Source of the DNA: Paraburkholderia sp. BCC1886
Lineage (GTDB): Bacteria; Pseudomonadota; Gammaproteobacteria; Burkholderiales; Burkholderiaceae
DNA length: 64,000 bases
NCBI RefSeq assembly: GCF_900996245.1
Contig: NZ_CAAJGK010000063.1
Location: 372,001 to 436,000, forward strand
Direction of reading: 5' to 3'
Part shown: positions 27,468 through 34,655 of the stretch, piece by piece
Position numbering within the stretch: the stretch's first letter is position 1
Layout of the letters: every line of letters starts with the position of its first letter
The notes under the pieces: model-generated
What the model saw: only the letters and a program-made list of their open reading frames with translations
The model's database searches: none
What the model was told of the DNA's origin: nothing
Program-made: the position numbers and the translations under genes

Positions 27468-27503
27468 CTACAGCTGCGCTTACTTCGCGGCTTACTTCGC
27501 CAC

Positions 27504-28514
27504 TTATTTTGCGTTAGCCAGCGCCACAGCCGTATCCAGCATGCGGTTCGAGAAGCCCCACTCGTTGTCGTACCAGCTCGACACCTTCACCAGACGGCCC
27601 GACACCTTGGTCAGCGTCGCATCGAACGTCGACGAAGCCGGGTTGTGGTTGAAGTCGATCGATACCAGCGGCGCTTCGTTGTAGCCCAGAATGCCCTTCA
27701 ACGAGCCTTCGGACGCTTCCTTCATGATCGCGTTGACTTCGTCGACGGTCGTGTCGCGTGCGGCGATGAACGACAGATCGACCACCGACACGTTGATCGT
27801 CGGCACGCGAATCGCGTAACCGTCGAGCTTGCCGTTCAGTTCCGGCAGCACCAGGCCGACCGCCGACGCAGCGCCGGTCTTGGTCGGGATCTGGCTATGC
27901 GTCGCCGAACGCGCGCGGCGCAGGTCTTCGTGATACACGTCCGTCAGCACCTGATCGTTCGTGTACGCGTGGATCGTGGTCATCAGACCGTTCACCAGGC
28001 CGATCTTGTCGTTCAGCGGCTTGACGAGCGGTGCCAGGCAGTTGGTCGTGCAGGACGCGTTCGAGATGACCGTGTCCGATGCCTTCAGCACATGGTGGTT
28101 CACACCGTAGACGATGGTCGCGTCGACGTCCTTGCCGCCCGGTGCCGAGATGATCACCTTCTTCGCGCCGCCCTTGATGTGCGCGCTGGCCTTTTCCTTG
28201 GTGGTGAAAAAGCCCGTGCATTCCAGCACGACGTCGACATTCAGTTCGCCCCACGGCAGTTCGGCCGGGTTGCGGTTCGCCAGCACACGAATCTTGTCGC
28301 CGTTCACGACCAGGTAGTCACCGTCCACCGACACTTCGCCCGGGAACTTGCCGTGCGCGGTGTCGTATTGCGTCAGGTGAGCGTTGGTTTTGGCATCGCC
28401 AAGGTCGTTGATGGCGACGATTTCGATATCGTGCTTCTTGCCGTTTTCATAGAAGGCGCGCAGGGTATTGCGGCCGATCCGGCCGTAGCCGTTGATTGCG
28501 ACGCGAATCGTCAT
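27504..28514 (-). CDS. gapA: glyceraldehyde-3-phosphate dehydrogenase
   Basis: This 336-residue NAD-dependent GAPDH has the Rossmann motif INGYGRIGR at residues 7-15 and the active-site Cys155 in SNASCTTNC. A strong ribosome site CAGGAG precedes the ATG. It follows tkt by about 100 bases on the same strand, an order reminiscent of cbb/glycolytic operons. It handles the glyceraldehyde-3-phosphate produced by eda and dgoA. Confidence 0.97.
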   Translation of the reverse strand: MTIRVAINGYGRIGRNTLRAFYENGKKHDIEIVAINDLGDAKTNAHLTQYDTAHGKFPGEVSVDGDYLVVNGDKIRVLANRNPAELPWGELNVDVVLECTGFFTTKEKASAHIKGGAKKVIISAPGGKDVDATIVYGVNHHVLKASDTVISNASCTTNCLAPLVKPLNDKIGLVNGLMTTIHAYTNDQVLTDVYHEDLRRARSATHSQIPTKTGAASAVGLVLPELNGKLDGYAIRVPTINVSVVDLSFIAARDTTVDEVNAIMKEASEGSLKGILGYNEAPLVSIDFNHNPASSTFDATLTKVSGRLVKVSSWYDNEWGFSNRMLDTAVALANAK

Positions 28515-28616
28515 GGTCTATCTCCTGATGGCTGAAAAAAAATCGTCCATGTCGGTCTGACCGGGCGGCGTTGCCGTGCGTTCGCCCGAGGGCGGCAGCG
28601 GCAATGCGCACCGGAA

Positions 28617-30638
28617 TCAGCCCAGTGCGGCTTTGGCCGTCTCTACTACGTGTTCGACGGTGAAGCCGAAATGCTTGAACAGCACGCCCGCCGGGGCCGA
28701 TTCGCCGAACGTGTCGATCCCGACCACGCCGCCTTCCAGACCCACGTACTTGCGCCAGAAATCCGTCACACCCGCTTCGATCGCGACGCGGCGCACGCCA
28801 TGCGGCAGCACGCGCTCGCGGTACTCGGCGTCCTGCGCGTCGAACACCGTCGTGGACGGCATCGACACGACGCGTGCCGCGATGCCTTCGCGCGCGAGCG
28901 GCTCGACCGCGTTCAACGCCAGTTCGACTTCCGAACCGGTGGCGATCAGGATGATCTTGCGGGCGGGAATCTCGTCGTTCCAGTCGCGCAGCACGTAACC
29001 GCCCTTCTCGATATTGGCGATCTGCGCGTCGGTGCGCTCCGAGAACAGCAGGTTCTGACGGCTGAAGATCAGGCACGACGGGCCGTGATGTTCGACCGCA
29101 TGGGTCCAGGCCACCGCGGTTTCGACGGTGTCGGCCGGACGCCAGACTTGCAGATGCGGAATCAGGCGCAGGCTCGCAACGTGTTCGATCGACTGGTGCG
29201 TCGGGCCGTCCTCGCCCAGACCGATCGAGTCGTGCGTGAACACGAAGATCGACGGCGCTTTCATCAGCGCGGCGACGCGCAGCGCGTTGCGGCTGTAGTC
29301 GGAGAACGTCAGGAACGTGCCGCCGAACGCCTTGAAACCGCCATGCAGCGCCACGCCGTTGATCGCGGCGCTCATGCCGAATTCGCGCACGCCGTAGTTG
29401 ACGTAGTTGCCGGCGGCTTTGCCTTCGGCATTTACGCGCACCGGCTTGGCGGCTTTCCAGTTGGTCAGGTTCGAGCCGGTCAGGTCGGCGGAACCGCCCA
29501 GCAGTTCCGGCAGCACGGCCGACAGCCCTTCGATGGCTTGTTGCGACGCCTTGCGCGTGGCGATGGTTTCCGCGCGTTCGTTCGCGCCGGCGATGATCGC
29601 CTTGGCCTGTTCGGCCCAGTCGGCCGGCAGTTGCTTGGCCATGCGACGGGTGAACTCGGCCGCTTCCTGCGGGTATTTGGCCTGATAAGCGGCGAACGCC
29701 TTGTCCCAATCCGCTTCATTGCGGGCGCCGGCTTCCTTGGCGTCCCACGCTGCGTAGACTTCCTGCGGAATCACGAAGGGCTCCCACTTCCAGCCGATCG
29801 CTTCGCGGGTACCCGCGATTTCCTTGTCGCCGAGCGGCGCGCCGTGCGAATCGTGGCTGCCGGCCTTGGTCGGCGCACCTTCGCCGATCACCGTCTTGCA
29901 GCAGATCAGCGTGGGCTTGTCCGACAGCTTGGCTTGCTTGATGGCGGCGTCGACTGCGTCGACGTCGTGGCCGACCACGTTCGGGATGACATTCCAGCCG
30001 TACGCTTCGAAACGCTTCGGGGTGTCGTCGTGGAACCAGTGCACCACGTCGCCGTCGATCGAGATGCCGTTGTCGTCGTAAAACGCGATCAGCTTGTTCA
30101 GCTTCAGCACGCCGGCGAGCGAGCAGGCTTCGTGCGAGATGCCTTCCATCAGGCAGCCGTCGCCGACGAAGACATACGTGTGATGGTCGACGATCGATGC
30201 GTCGGGCTTGTTGAATTCGGTCGCAAGCAGCGATTCGGCGAGTGCCATGCCGACCGCGTTGGCCAGACCCTGGCCGAGCGGGCCGGTGGTGGTCTCGACG
30301 CCCGGCGTGATGCCGTATTCGGGGTGACCCGGCGTCTTCGAATGCATCTGGCGGAAGTTTTTCAGCTCGTCGATCGGCAGATCGTAGCCGGTCAGATGCA
30401 GCAGCGAGTACAGCAGCATCGAGCCGTGACCGTTGGACAGCACGAAGCGGTCGCGGTCGGCCCACAGCGGGTTCTTCGGGTTGTGACGCAGATGGCGCGA
30501 CCACAGCGCCGTGCCGATTTCGGCCATGCCCATCGGCATGCCGGGGTGGCCGGAATTCGCTTTTTGAACGGCGTCCATGGACAACGCGCGAATTGCGTTG
30601 GCCATTAAAGAGGTGGGTGCGGGAGACGAAGTCGTCAT
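28617..30638 (-). CDS. tkt: transketolase
   Basis: This 673-residue thiamine-diphosphate enzyme of the pentose phosphate pathway begins MTTSSPAPTSLMANAIRALS. SGHPGMPMGMAE near the N-terminus, the ThDP/metal motif GDGCLMEGISHEA at about residue 155, and HDSIGLGEDGPTHQ at about residue 470 are diagnostic. A longer frame to 30716 lacks coding character. It is divergent from speE and upstream of gapA. Confidence 0.97.
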   Translation of the reverse strand: MTTSSPAPTSLMANAIRALSMDAVQKANSGHPGMPMGMAEIGTALWSRHLRHNPKNPLWADRDRFVLSNGHGSMLLYSLLHLTGYDLPIDELKNFRQMHSKTPGHPEYGITPGVETTTGPLGQGLANAVGMALAESLLATEFNKPDASIVDHHTYVFVGDGCLMEGISHEACSLAGVLKLNKLIAFYDDNGISIDGDVVHWFHDDTPKRFEAYGWNVIPNVVGHDVDAVDAAIKQAKLSDKPTLICCKTVIGEGAPTKAGSHDSHGAPLGDKEIAGTREAIGWKWEPFVIPQEVYAAWDAKEAGARNEADWDKAFAAYQAKYPQEAAEFTRRMAKQLPADWAEQAKAIIAGANERAETIATRKASQQAIEGLSAVLPELLGGSADLTGSNLTNWKAAKPVRVNAEGKAAGNYVNYGVREFGMSAAINGVALHGGFKAFGGTFLTFSDYSRNALRVAALMKAPSIFVFTHDSIGLGEDGPTHQSIEHVASLRLIPHLQVWRPADTVETAVAWTHAVEHHGPSCLIFSRQNLLFSERTDAQIANIEKGGYVLRDWNDEIPARKIILIATGSEVELALNAVEPLAREGIAARVVSMPSTTVFDAQDAEYRERVLPHGVRRVAIEAGVTDFWRKYVGLEGGVVGIDTFGESAPAGVLFKHFGFTVEHVVETAKAALG

Positions 30639-30901
30639 GTCGAGTCCGGAGACAGAGTCAGAAAGCGGTACGCGCTTGCAGCCCGGAAGCTCGGCAGCCA
30701 ATCCGCCTCGGCGCACGGTGCGGCGCCGCTAGACGCGAAACGGGCAGAGCAATCGGACAAGGCTGAAAGCTCGCCATTCTAACAGAAGGCAGCCGGACGC
30801 CCGCCCCGAAAGGCGCGCGGATGTGCGCTCCGCCACGCCCACGCGCTGCGCCCAACGGCGGCCTTTACAATTACCCAACCCTGAAACGACACGCTGTTCA
30901 C

Positions 30902-31798
30902 ATGGAGTCGTCTGCCGTGAGCGTTGACCTGTTGTTCCATCCGAGCCCCGACGCCGTCTATGGATTTCCCGGGGCGCGGCGGCTGGCGAGCGTCCAGTCG
31001 CCGTGGCAGCGCATCGAGGTGTGGGAGACGATGCAACTGGGCCGACTCTTCACGCTCGACGGCCGTCCGATGACCGCGACCGGCGACGAATTTATCTACC
31101 ACGAGTGCATGGTGCATCCGGCCGCGCTGACGCACCCCGCGCCGCGTGCCGCGCTGGTGCTCGGCGGCGGCGACGGCGGCGCGGCCCGGCAATTGCTCGC
31201 CCATCGCGGTATTGCGCGCATCGTGGTCGCGGAACTCGATGCCGAGGTGGTGCGCTTGACGCGCGAGTATTTGCCGGAGGTGCACGGCGGCGCGTTCGAC
31301 GATCCGCGAGTGGAAGTGGCGATCGGCGATGCGGCGGAATACGTAGCGAAAGCGCATGTGCCGGACAAATTCGACCTCGTCGTTTTCGACCTGACGCCGC
31401 CCGACTCTCCCGCCGCCAGCTTGTACACGGCGGATTTTTACACTCGTCTCAAACAGGTCATGAGCCCGAACGCGCTTGTTTCACTGCATCTCGGCTCGCC
31501 GTATTTTCACGCGGAGCGGGTCGCACGCTTGTTGAACGACCTGCGCGCCAGCTTTCGCGTCGTGCGAACCATGAACACGTACATTCCGCTATACGGCTCC
31601 CTCTGGTTGATGGCGCTCGCCAGCGACTCACTCGCGGCCGACCCCGCCGCCCTCGCACCCGACACGCTTGCCGCCCGGCTCGCCGAGCGCGGCATCGATT
31701 CGCTGCAGCACTATGACGCCGCCCAGCACGCCGCGCTGTTCTCGGTTTCGCGGGCGGTGCACGGTAAACTAAGTCAATTCTTAAAGCCTTCGAGCTAA
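30902..31798 (+). CDS. speE: spermidine synthase-family aminopropyltransferase
   Basis: This 298-residue Rossmann-fold enzyme has the decarboxylated-SAM site ALVLGGGDGGAARQLL near residue 78, followed by VAELDAEVVRLTREYLP and VVFDLTPPDSP, the acidic/DLTDP-type catalytic stretch. The start is ATG at 30902, because upstream codons look non-coding. DLTPP replaces the classical D-S/T-DP, as is common in divergent bacterial SpeE homologues, so the exact polyamine product is not certain. Confidence 0.85.
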   Translation: MESSAVSVDLLFHPSPDAVYGFPGARRLASVQSPWQRIEVWETMQLGRLFTLDGRPMTATGDEFIYHECMVHPAALTHPAPRAALVLGGGDGGAARQLLAHRGIARIVVAELDAEVVRLTREYLPEVHGGAFDDPRVEVAIGDAAEYVAKAHVPDKFDLVVFDLTPPDSPAASLYTADFYTRLKQVMSPNALVSLHLGSPYFHAERVARLLNDLRASFRVVRTMNTYIPLYGSLWLMALASDSLAADPAALAPDTLAARLAERGIDSLQHYDAAQHAALFSVSRAVHGKLSQFLKPSS

Positions 31799-31912
31799 TG
31801 CGTGGGCAGAATGCACGGTTCGGTCAACGCCCGCTATCGGAATGTCGATAAGCGGATGTCGACCGGGTCTTGCAGCATGCGTCCCGCCAACCCCATCGAT
31901 CCGGAGAACTCC

Positions 31913-32326
31913 ATGACCGCCTCCCGCCCCGCCGGTGTGCCCTGGTTGACCCCTTATCTGACGGTCCGCGATGCCAGCGCCGCGACTGCGTTCTTCCGTG
32001 CCGCGTTCGGCTTCGAGGTGCGCGACAGCGTTCAGGACGACGGCGTCGTCATGCATGTCGAGATGACCTACCAGGGCCAGTTGATCGTGATGTTCGCGCC
32101 GGAAGGCGCGTTCGGCTCCGAGGCCAAAACCCCCAAAAGCGCGGGCCTGATTGCGCCGCAATCGTTCTATGTCTATGTCGACGATGTCGACGCGGTTTAC
32201 GCCCGGGCGCTCACCGCCGGCGCGAAATCGCTGAGCGAGCCACAGGATCAGTTCTGGGGCGATCGCTTCGCCCAGGTCGAAGATCCGGACGGCTATCGCT
32301 GGGCGCTCGCTCGCCACCTTTCCTGA
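31913..32326 (+). CDS. VOC (glyoxalase/bleomycin-resistance fold) family protein
   Basis: This 137-residue protein has two beta-alpha-beta-beta-beta halves: VPWLTPYLTVRDASAATAFF and SFYVYVDDVDAVYARALTAG, ending in the DRFAQVEDPDGYRWALA metal-site motif typical of PhnB-like VOC proteins. The ATG at 31913 has GGAG about 8 bases upstream. It sits between speE and rsmE with short gaps, possibly cotranscribed. The substrate is unknown. Confidence 0.85.
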   Translation: MTASRPAGVPWLTPYLTVRDASAATAFFRAAFGFEVRDSVQDDGVVMHVEMTYQGQLIVMFAPEGAFGSEAKTPKSAGLIAPQSFYVYVDDVDAVYARALTAGAKSLSEPQDQFWGDRFAQVEDPDGYRWALARHLS

Positions 32327-32330
32327 CCCA

Positions 32331-33086
32331 ATGAGTATTTTTCTGATGCCCCGCTTCTTCGTCGGCAAGCCGCTTCAACCCGACGACATCTTGCAGCTTC
32401 CCGATGACGTCACCCGCCACATCCTCGTGCTGCGCCTGCAGCCCGGGGACTCGATCGTCCTGTTCAACGGCGAAGGCGGCGAGTACAGCGCCGAACTCGT
32501 CGAAGTCGAGCGCCGCTCGGCGTCGGTCAAACTCCGCGAGTTCCGCGCTATCGAAGTCGAACCGCCGTACCACCTCACGCTCGCGCAAGGCATTGCCGGC
32601 GGCGACAAGATGGACTGGCTCATCGAGAAAGCGGTCGAACTGGGCGCATCGTGCTTCGTTCCGCTGACGACCACGCGCAGCGTCGTGCGGCTCTCCGGTG
32701 AACGGGCGCAACGCCGGCACGTGCATTGGCAGGGCATCGTGCGGGCGTCGTGCGAACAATGCGGGCGCAACCGGCTGCCGGACGTCATGCCAGTGCGGGA
32801 AATCGCCACGTGGCTCGGCGCGTTGCCGCGCAAGCCGGAAGAAAACGAATTGCGGATTCTCCTGTCGCCGCGCGCCAGCATCAGCTTTGCCGCGCTGCCG
32901 GTCACGCCGCCGCAAGGTCGGGTGACTGTGCTGGTCGGCCCGGAAGGCGGTTTTTCGGCGGCCGAAGAAGCGGCCGCTACCGATCATGGATTTACCGCTG
33001 TCGGTCTCGGACCGCGCGTATTGCGCACCGAGACGGCCGGCATCGCAGTGCTGTCTGCTTTAGCGGCGCGTTGGGGTGGATGGTAA
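32331..33086 (+). CDS. rsmE: 16S rRNA (uracil-1498-N3)-methyltransferase
   Basis: This 251-residue SPOUT-fold methyltransferase has an N-terminal PUA-like part (MPRFFVGKPL, DDVTRHILVLR) and the knotted SAM-binding C-terminus VLVGPEGGFSAAEE and LGPRVLRTETAG. Either ATG 32331 or 32346 is possible; the second gives the usual MPRFF start. It is 4 bases after the VOC gene, followed by a terminator. Confidence 0.94.
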   Translation: MSIFLMPRFFVGKPLQPDDILQLPDDVTRHILVLRLQPGDSIVLFNGEGGEYSAELVEVERRSASVKLREFRAIEVEPPYHLTLAQGIAGGDKMDWLIEKAVELGASCFVPLTTTRSVVRLSGERAQRRHVHWQGIVRASCEQCGRNRLPDVMPVREIATWLGALPRKPEENELRILLSPRASISFAALPVTPPQGRVTVLVGPEGGFSAAEEAAATDHGFTAVGLGPRVLRTETAGIAVLSALAARWGGW

Positions 33087-33116
33087 GCGGTCCTGGCGAA
33101 TCCAAACTCGCTAATG

Positions 33117-33149
33117 AAAAGGCCCGCCATTCGGCGGGCCTTGTTTTTT
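33117..33149. terminator. terminator between rsmE and the barstar gene
   Basis: Perfect stem GGCCCGCC/GGCGGGCC with an ATTC loop and a T-rich tail rightwards; four A on the left give some leftward function. Confidence 0.88.
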
Positions 33150-33168
33150 GCTGACTTACGTAGCCTGA

Positions 33169-33729
33169 TCAGGCAAACGAATAAAACACCCTGAACGCCA
33201 CCTTGCGCTCGGCCCAGAATTCGGCCGCCTCGCGGAATACGTCCAGCAGCGTTTCGCGCCCTTCCTTGTCGAATTTCTGAGCGACCGGCAATTGCTCGAG
33301 CACGATCACGAAACCCGGTTGCGTGCCGGCTTTATGAACCAGCTCGGTCAAGCAATCGTAGAGCGCATCGTAGTTCTTGCCGAAGTGTTTGGGAAACAGA
33401 AACGATGTCGCGATGGTCTCGAGCACTTCCTGTTTCGACTGCGCATTCGCGCAATACGCGTAGAGAAAATGCTGGCCGAGTTGCTGGGCCTCGTCGGCGA
33501 GATCCTGCACGCGAAACGCGCGGATCGACTGTACGATGTTCGGTCGCACGGTCTTGAAAAGGCTCATGGACTCCTCGTTCGATGAAAGCACAGTGCTCGC
33601 TTCGCTCTGGTTATCCCGGCCCTGATCGCCGGCACGCATCTGCATGACGCGTTGGAACAAATTGCCGTCGCCGGCCGCGAAAAGATCCCTCGCGACTCCG
33701 GAGTCGTGCGCGTAGACGTTGTCGCTCAT
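33169..33729 (-). CDS. barstar-family RNase inhibitor
   Basis: The C-terminal 90 residues match barstar: FPKHFGKNYDALYDCLTELV carries the paired acidic residues (D-A-L-Y-D) that plug the barnase active site, and LLDVFREAAEFW is the following helix. The chosen start at 33729 gives 186 residues, including an N-terminal extension with GC-biased third positions, hence probably coding. An internal ATG at 33567 has a much better GAGGAG site and would give 132 residues, so two forms are possible. It starts 16 bases after the RNase gene, consistent with an inhibitor for the neighbouring enzyme. Confidence 0.88.
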   Translation of the reverse strand: MSDNVYAHDSGVARDLFAAGDGNLFQRVMQMRAGDQGRDNQSEASTVLSSNEESMSLFKTVRPNIVQSIRAFRVQDLADEAQQLGQHFLYAYCANAQSKQEVLETIATSFLFPKHFGKNYDALYDCLTELVHKAGTQPGFVIVLEQLPVAQKFDKEGRETLLDVFREAAEFWAERKVAFRVFYSFA

Positions 33730-33745
33730 GCCGTTCATCCCGATG

Positions 33746-34162
33746 TCATTCAACAATACGATTGAAACTGGTGTAGTGGTCGTCCGAGTAGTAACAGTTA
33801 TCGGTTCGCTGGAGCGGACCTCCGCAGACGATGCGACGCGCCCCGCGATTACGTGAGCGAGGCGTGGGAACGGTGTATTCGTGGTAATAGCCGCGCCGAT
33901 GGCCCGGCAGCAAGCGTTCACGATTGCCGAATACGATGCCGTCCTTTTCATACGGGTAAGGCCCGCCAGCGGCAATCAAGTTCAATGTACCGACGGCTTC
34001 GCGTGGTAATCGCGCCAACGCAACGGTGCCCTGCGTCTCTGCGCCCATCTCGGCGGGCGCCGTGGCAGTGCGGGCAAATGCAGCCGGCACGGTGCTGGAC
34101 ACTACGCAACATGCCGCGGTACTGATTAGCACGCCTTTGATGCGCAGCCACTTGCGTGCCAT
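33746..34162 (-). CDS. secreted barnase/RNase Sa-type ribonuclease
   Basis: This 138-residue protein has a signal peptide (to about residue 31, AAFA) and a guanyl-specific RNase N1/T1 domain. LPREAVGTLNLIAAGGPYPY, VFGNRERLLP and YYHEYTVPTP carry catalytic Glu95; GARRIV carries Arg109/110; DDHYTSFNRIV carries catalytic His129. Cys113 and Cys123 may pair. All key residues are present, so it should be active once exported. The barstar gene follows at once. Use as a secreted weapon or for nutrient scavenging is not decided by sequence. Confidence 0.9.
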   Translation of the reverse strand: MARKWLRIKGVLISTAACCVVSSTVPAAFARTATAPAEMGAETQGTVALARLPREAVGTLNLIAAGGPYPYEKDGIVFGNRERLLPGHRRGYYHEYTVPTPRSRNRGARRIVCGGPLQRTDNCYYSDDHYTSFNRIVE

Positions 34163-34321
34163 TTATCAGGGTTCCCCGCTGTCAGATCACGAGTTTGACG
34201 ACCATGAAAGTCGTAAGGGTATCGCTAATGGCCCCCGGAATCAACGCTCGGCGGACGGCCGGATAGGCCAATCGCGTGGGAAAGGCCCATGGCTGCGGCT
34301 TTGACGACTTTTGACAGAATA

Positions 34322-34341
34322 TTTAGCTCGACCAAGCTAAA
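34322..34341. promoter_or_regulatory. palindromic operator-like site
   Basis: TTTAGCTCGACCAAGCTAAA, two 7-base arms around 6 bases, just downstream of TTGACA at 34311-34316. It could serve the rightward candidate RNA or the leftward RNase gene (about 160 bases away). The regulator is unknown. Confidence 0.5.
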
Positions 34342-34344
34342 CTT

Positions 34345-34601
34345 TGTCCCGAAGTCGCGGGAACGCGGTCGGGGGAAGTGCGTAGGAGACCACGAAAAAG
34401 ACCAGATCCGAAACAAGCAAGCAAACAGGCGATTGGCCATGAGGCCGCTTCGCTTCGTCGCTACCGATGCAACGAAAGTCCAGATCCTGAAGATGCCCGA
34501 AGGCAGGTGATGTCCCGGCGGCAACTCGTGCCGGTTGCCGTTTTGGGTGGCTGTTCCCCGGCTCACCCTCTGGCGTGCCCGTTGCGGGCACGCCTTTTTT
34601 T
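34345..34601 (+). ncRNA. candidate small RNA ending at an intrinsic terminator
   Basis: A promoter-like region lies to the left and a terminator to the right, with no convincing ORF between and both flanking genes on the opposite strand. The terminator therefore belongs to an unannotated rightward transcript. The 5' end is approximate. Internal pairings such as GGCCATGAGGCC are visible. No Rfam family is recognised. Confidence 0.4.
34572..34601 (+). terminator. orphan rightward intrinsic terminator
   Basis: Nine-bp perfect stem GGCGTGCCC/GGGCACGCC with a 5-base loop, then seven T. There is no A-run on the left, so it is rightward only, although the neighbouring genes run leftwards. Confidence 0.85.
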
Positions 34602-34655
34602 CGCGGGCACCAAACCCGTTCAGCGGGCAGGCGCCTGCGTCACGCCCCTACAGGA

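Larger units (their letters stand above)
34163..34655. other. intergenic region between the RNase gene and maeB
   Basis: A 493-base gap. It holds the RNase promoter region, paired TTGAC hexamers at 34301 and 34311, a 20-bp palindrome at 34322-34341, and a strong rightward terminator at 34572-34601. A 73-codon frame at 34289-34510 has no ribosome site or recognisable domain and is not called as a gene. Confidence 0.6.

Noticed and set aside
34289..34510. 73-codon protein gene before the orphan terminator
   Set aside because: No ribosome site, basic low-information sequence; treated as part of a possible RNA.
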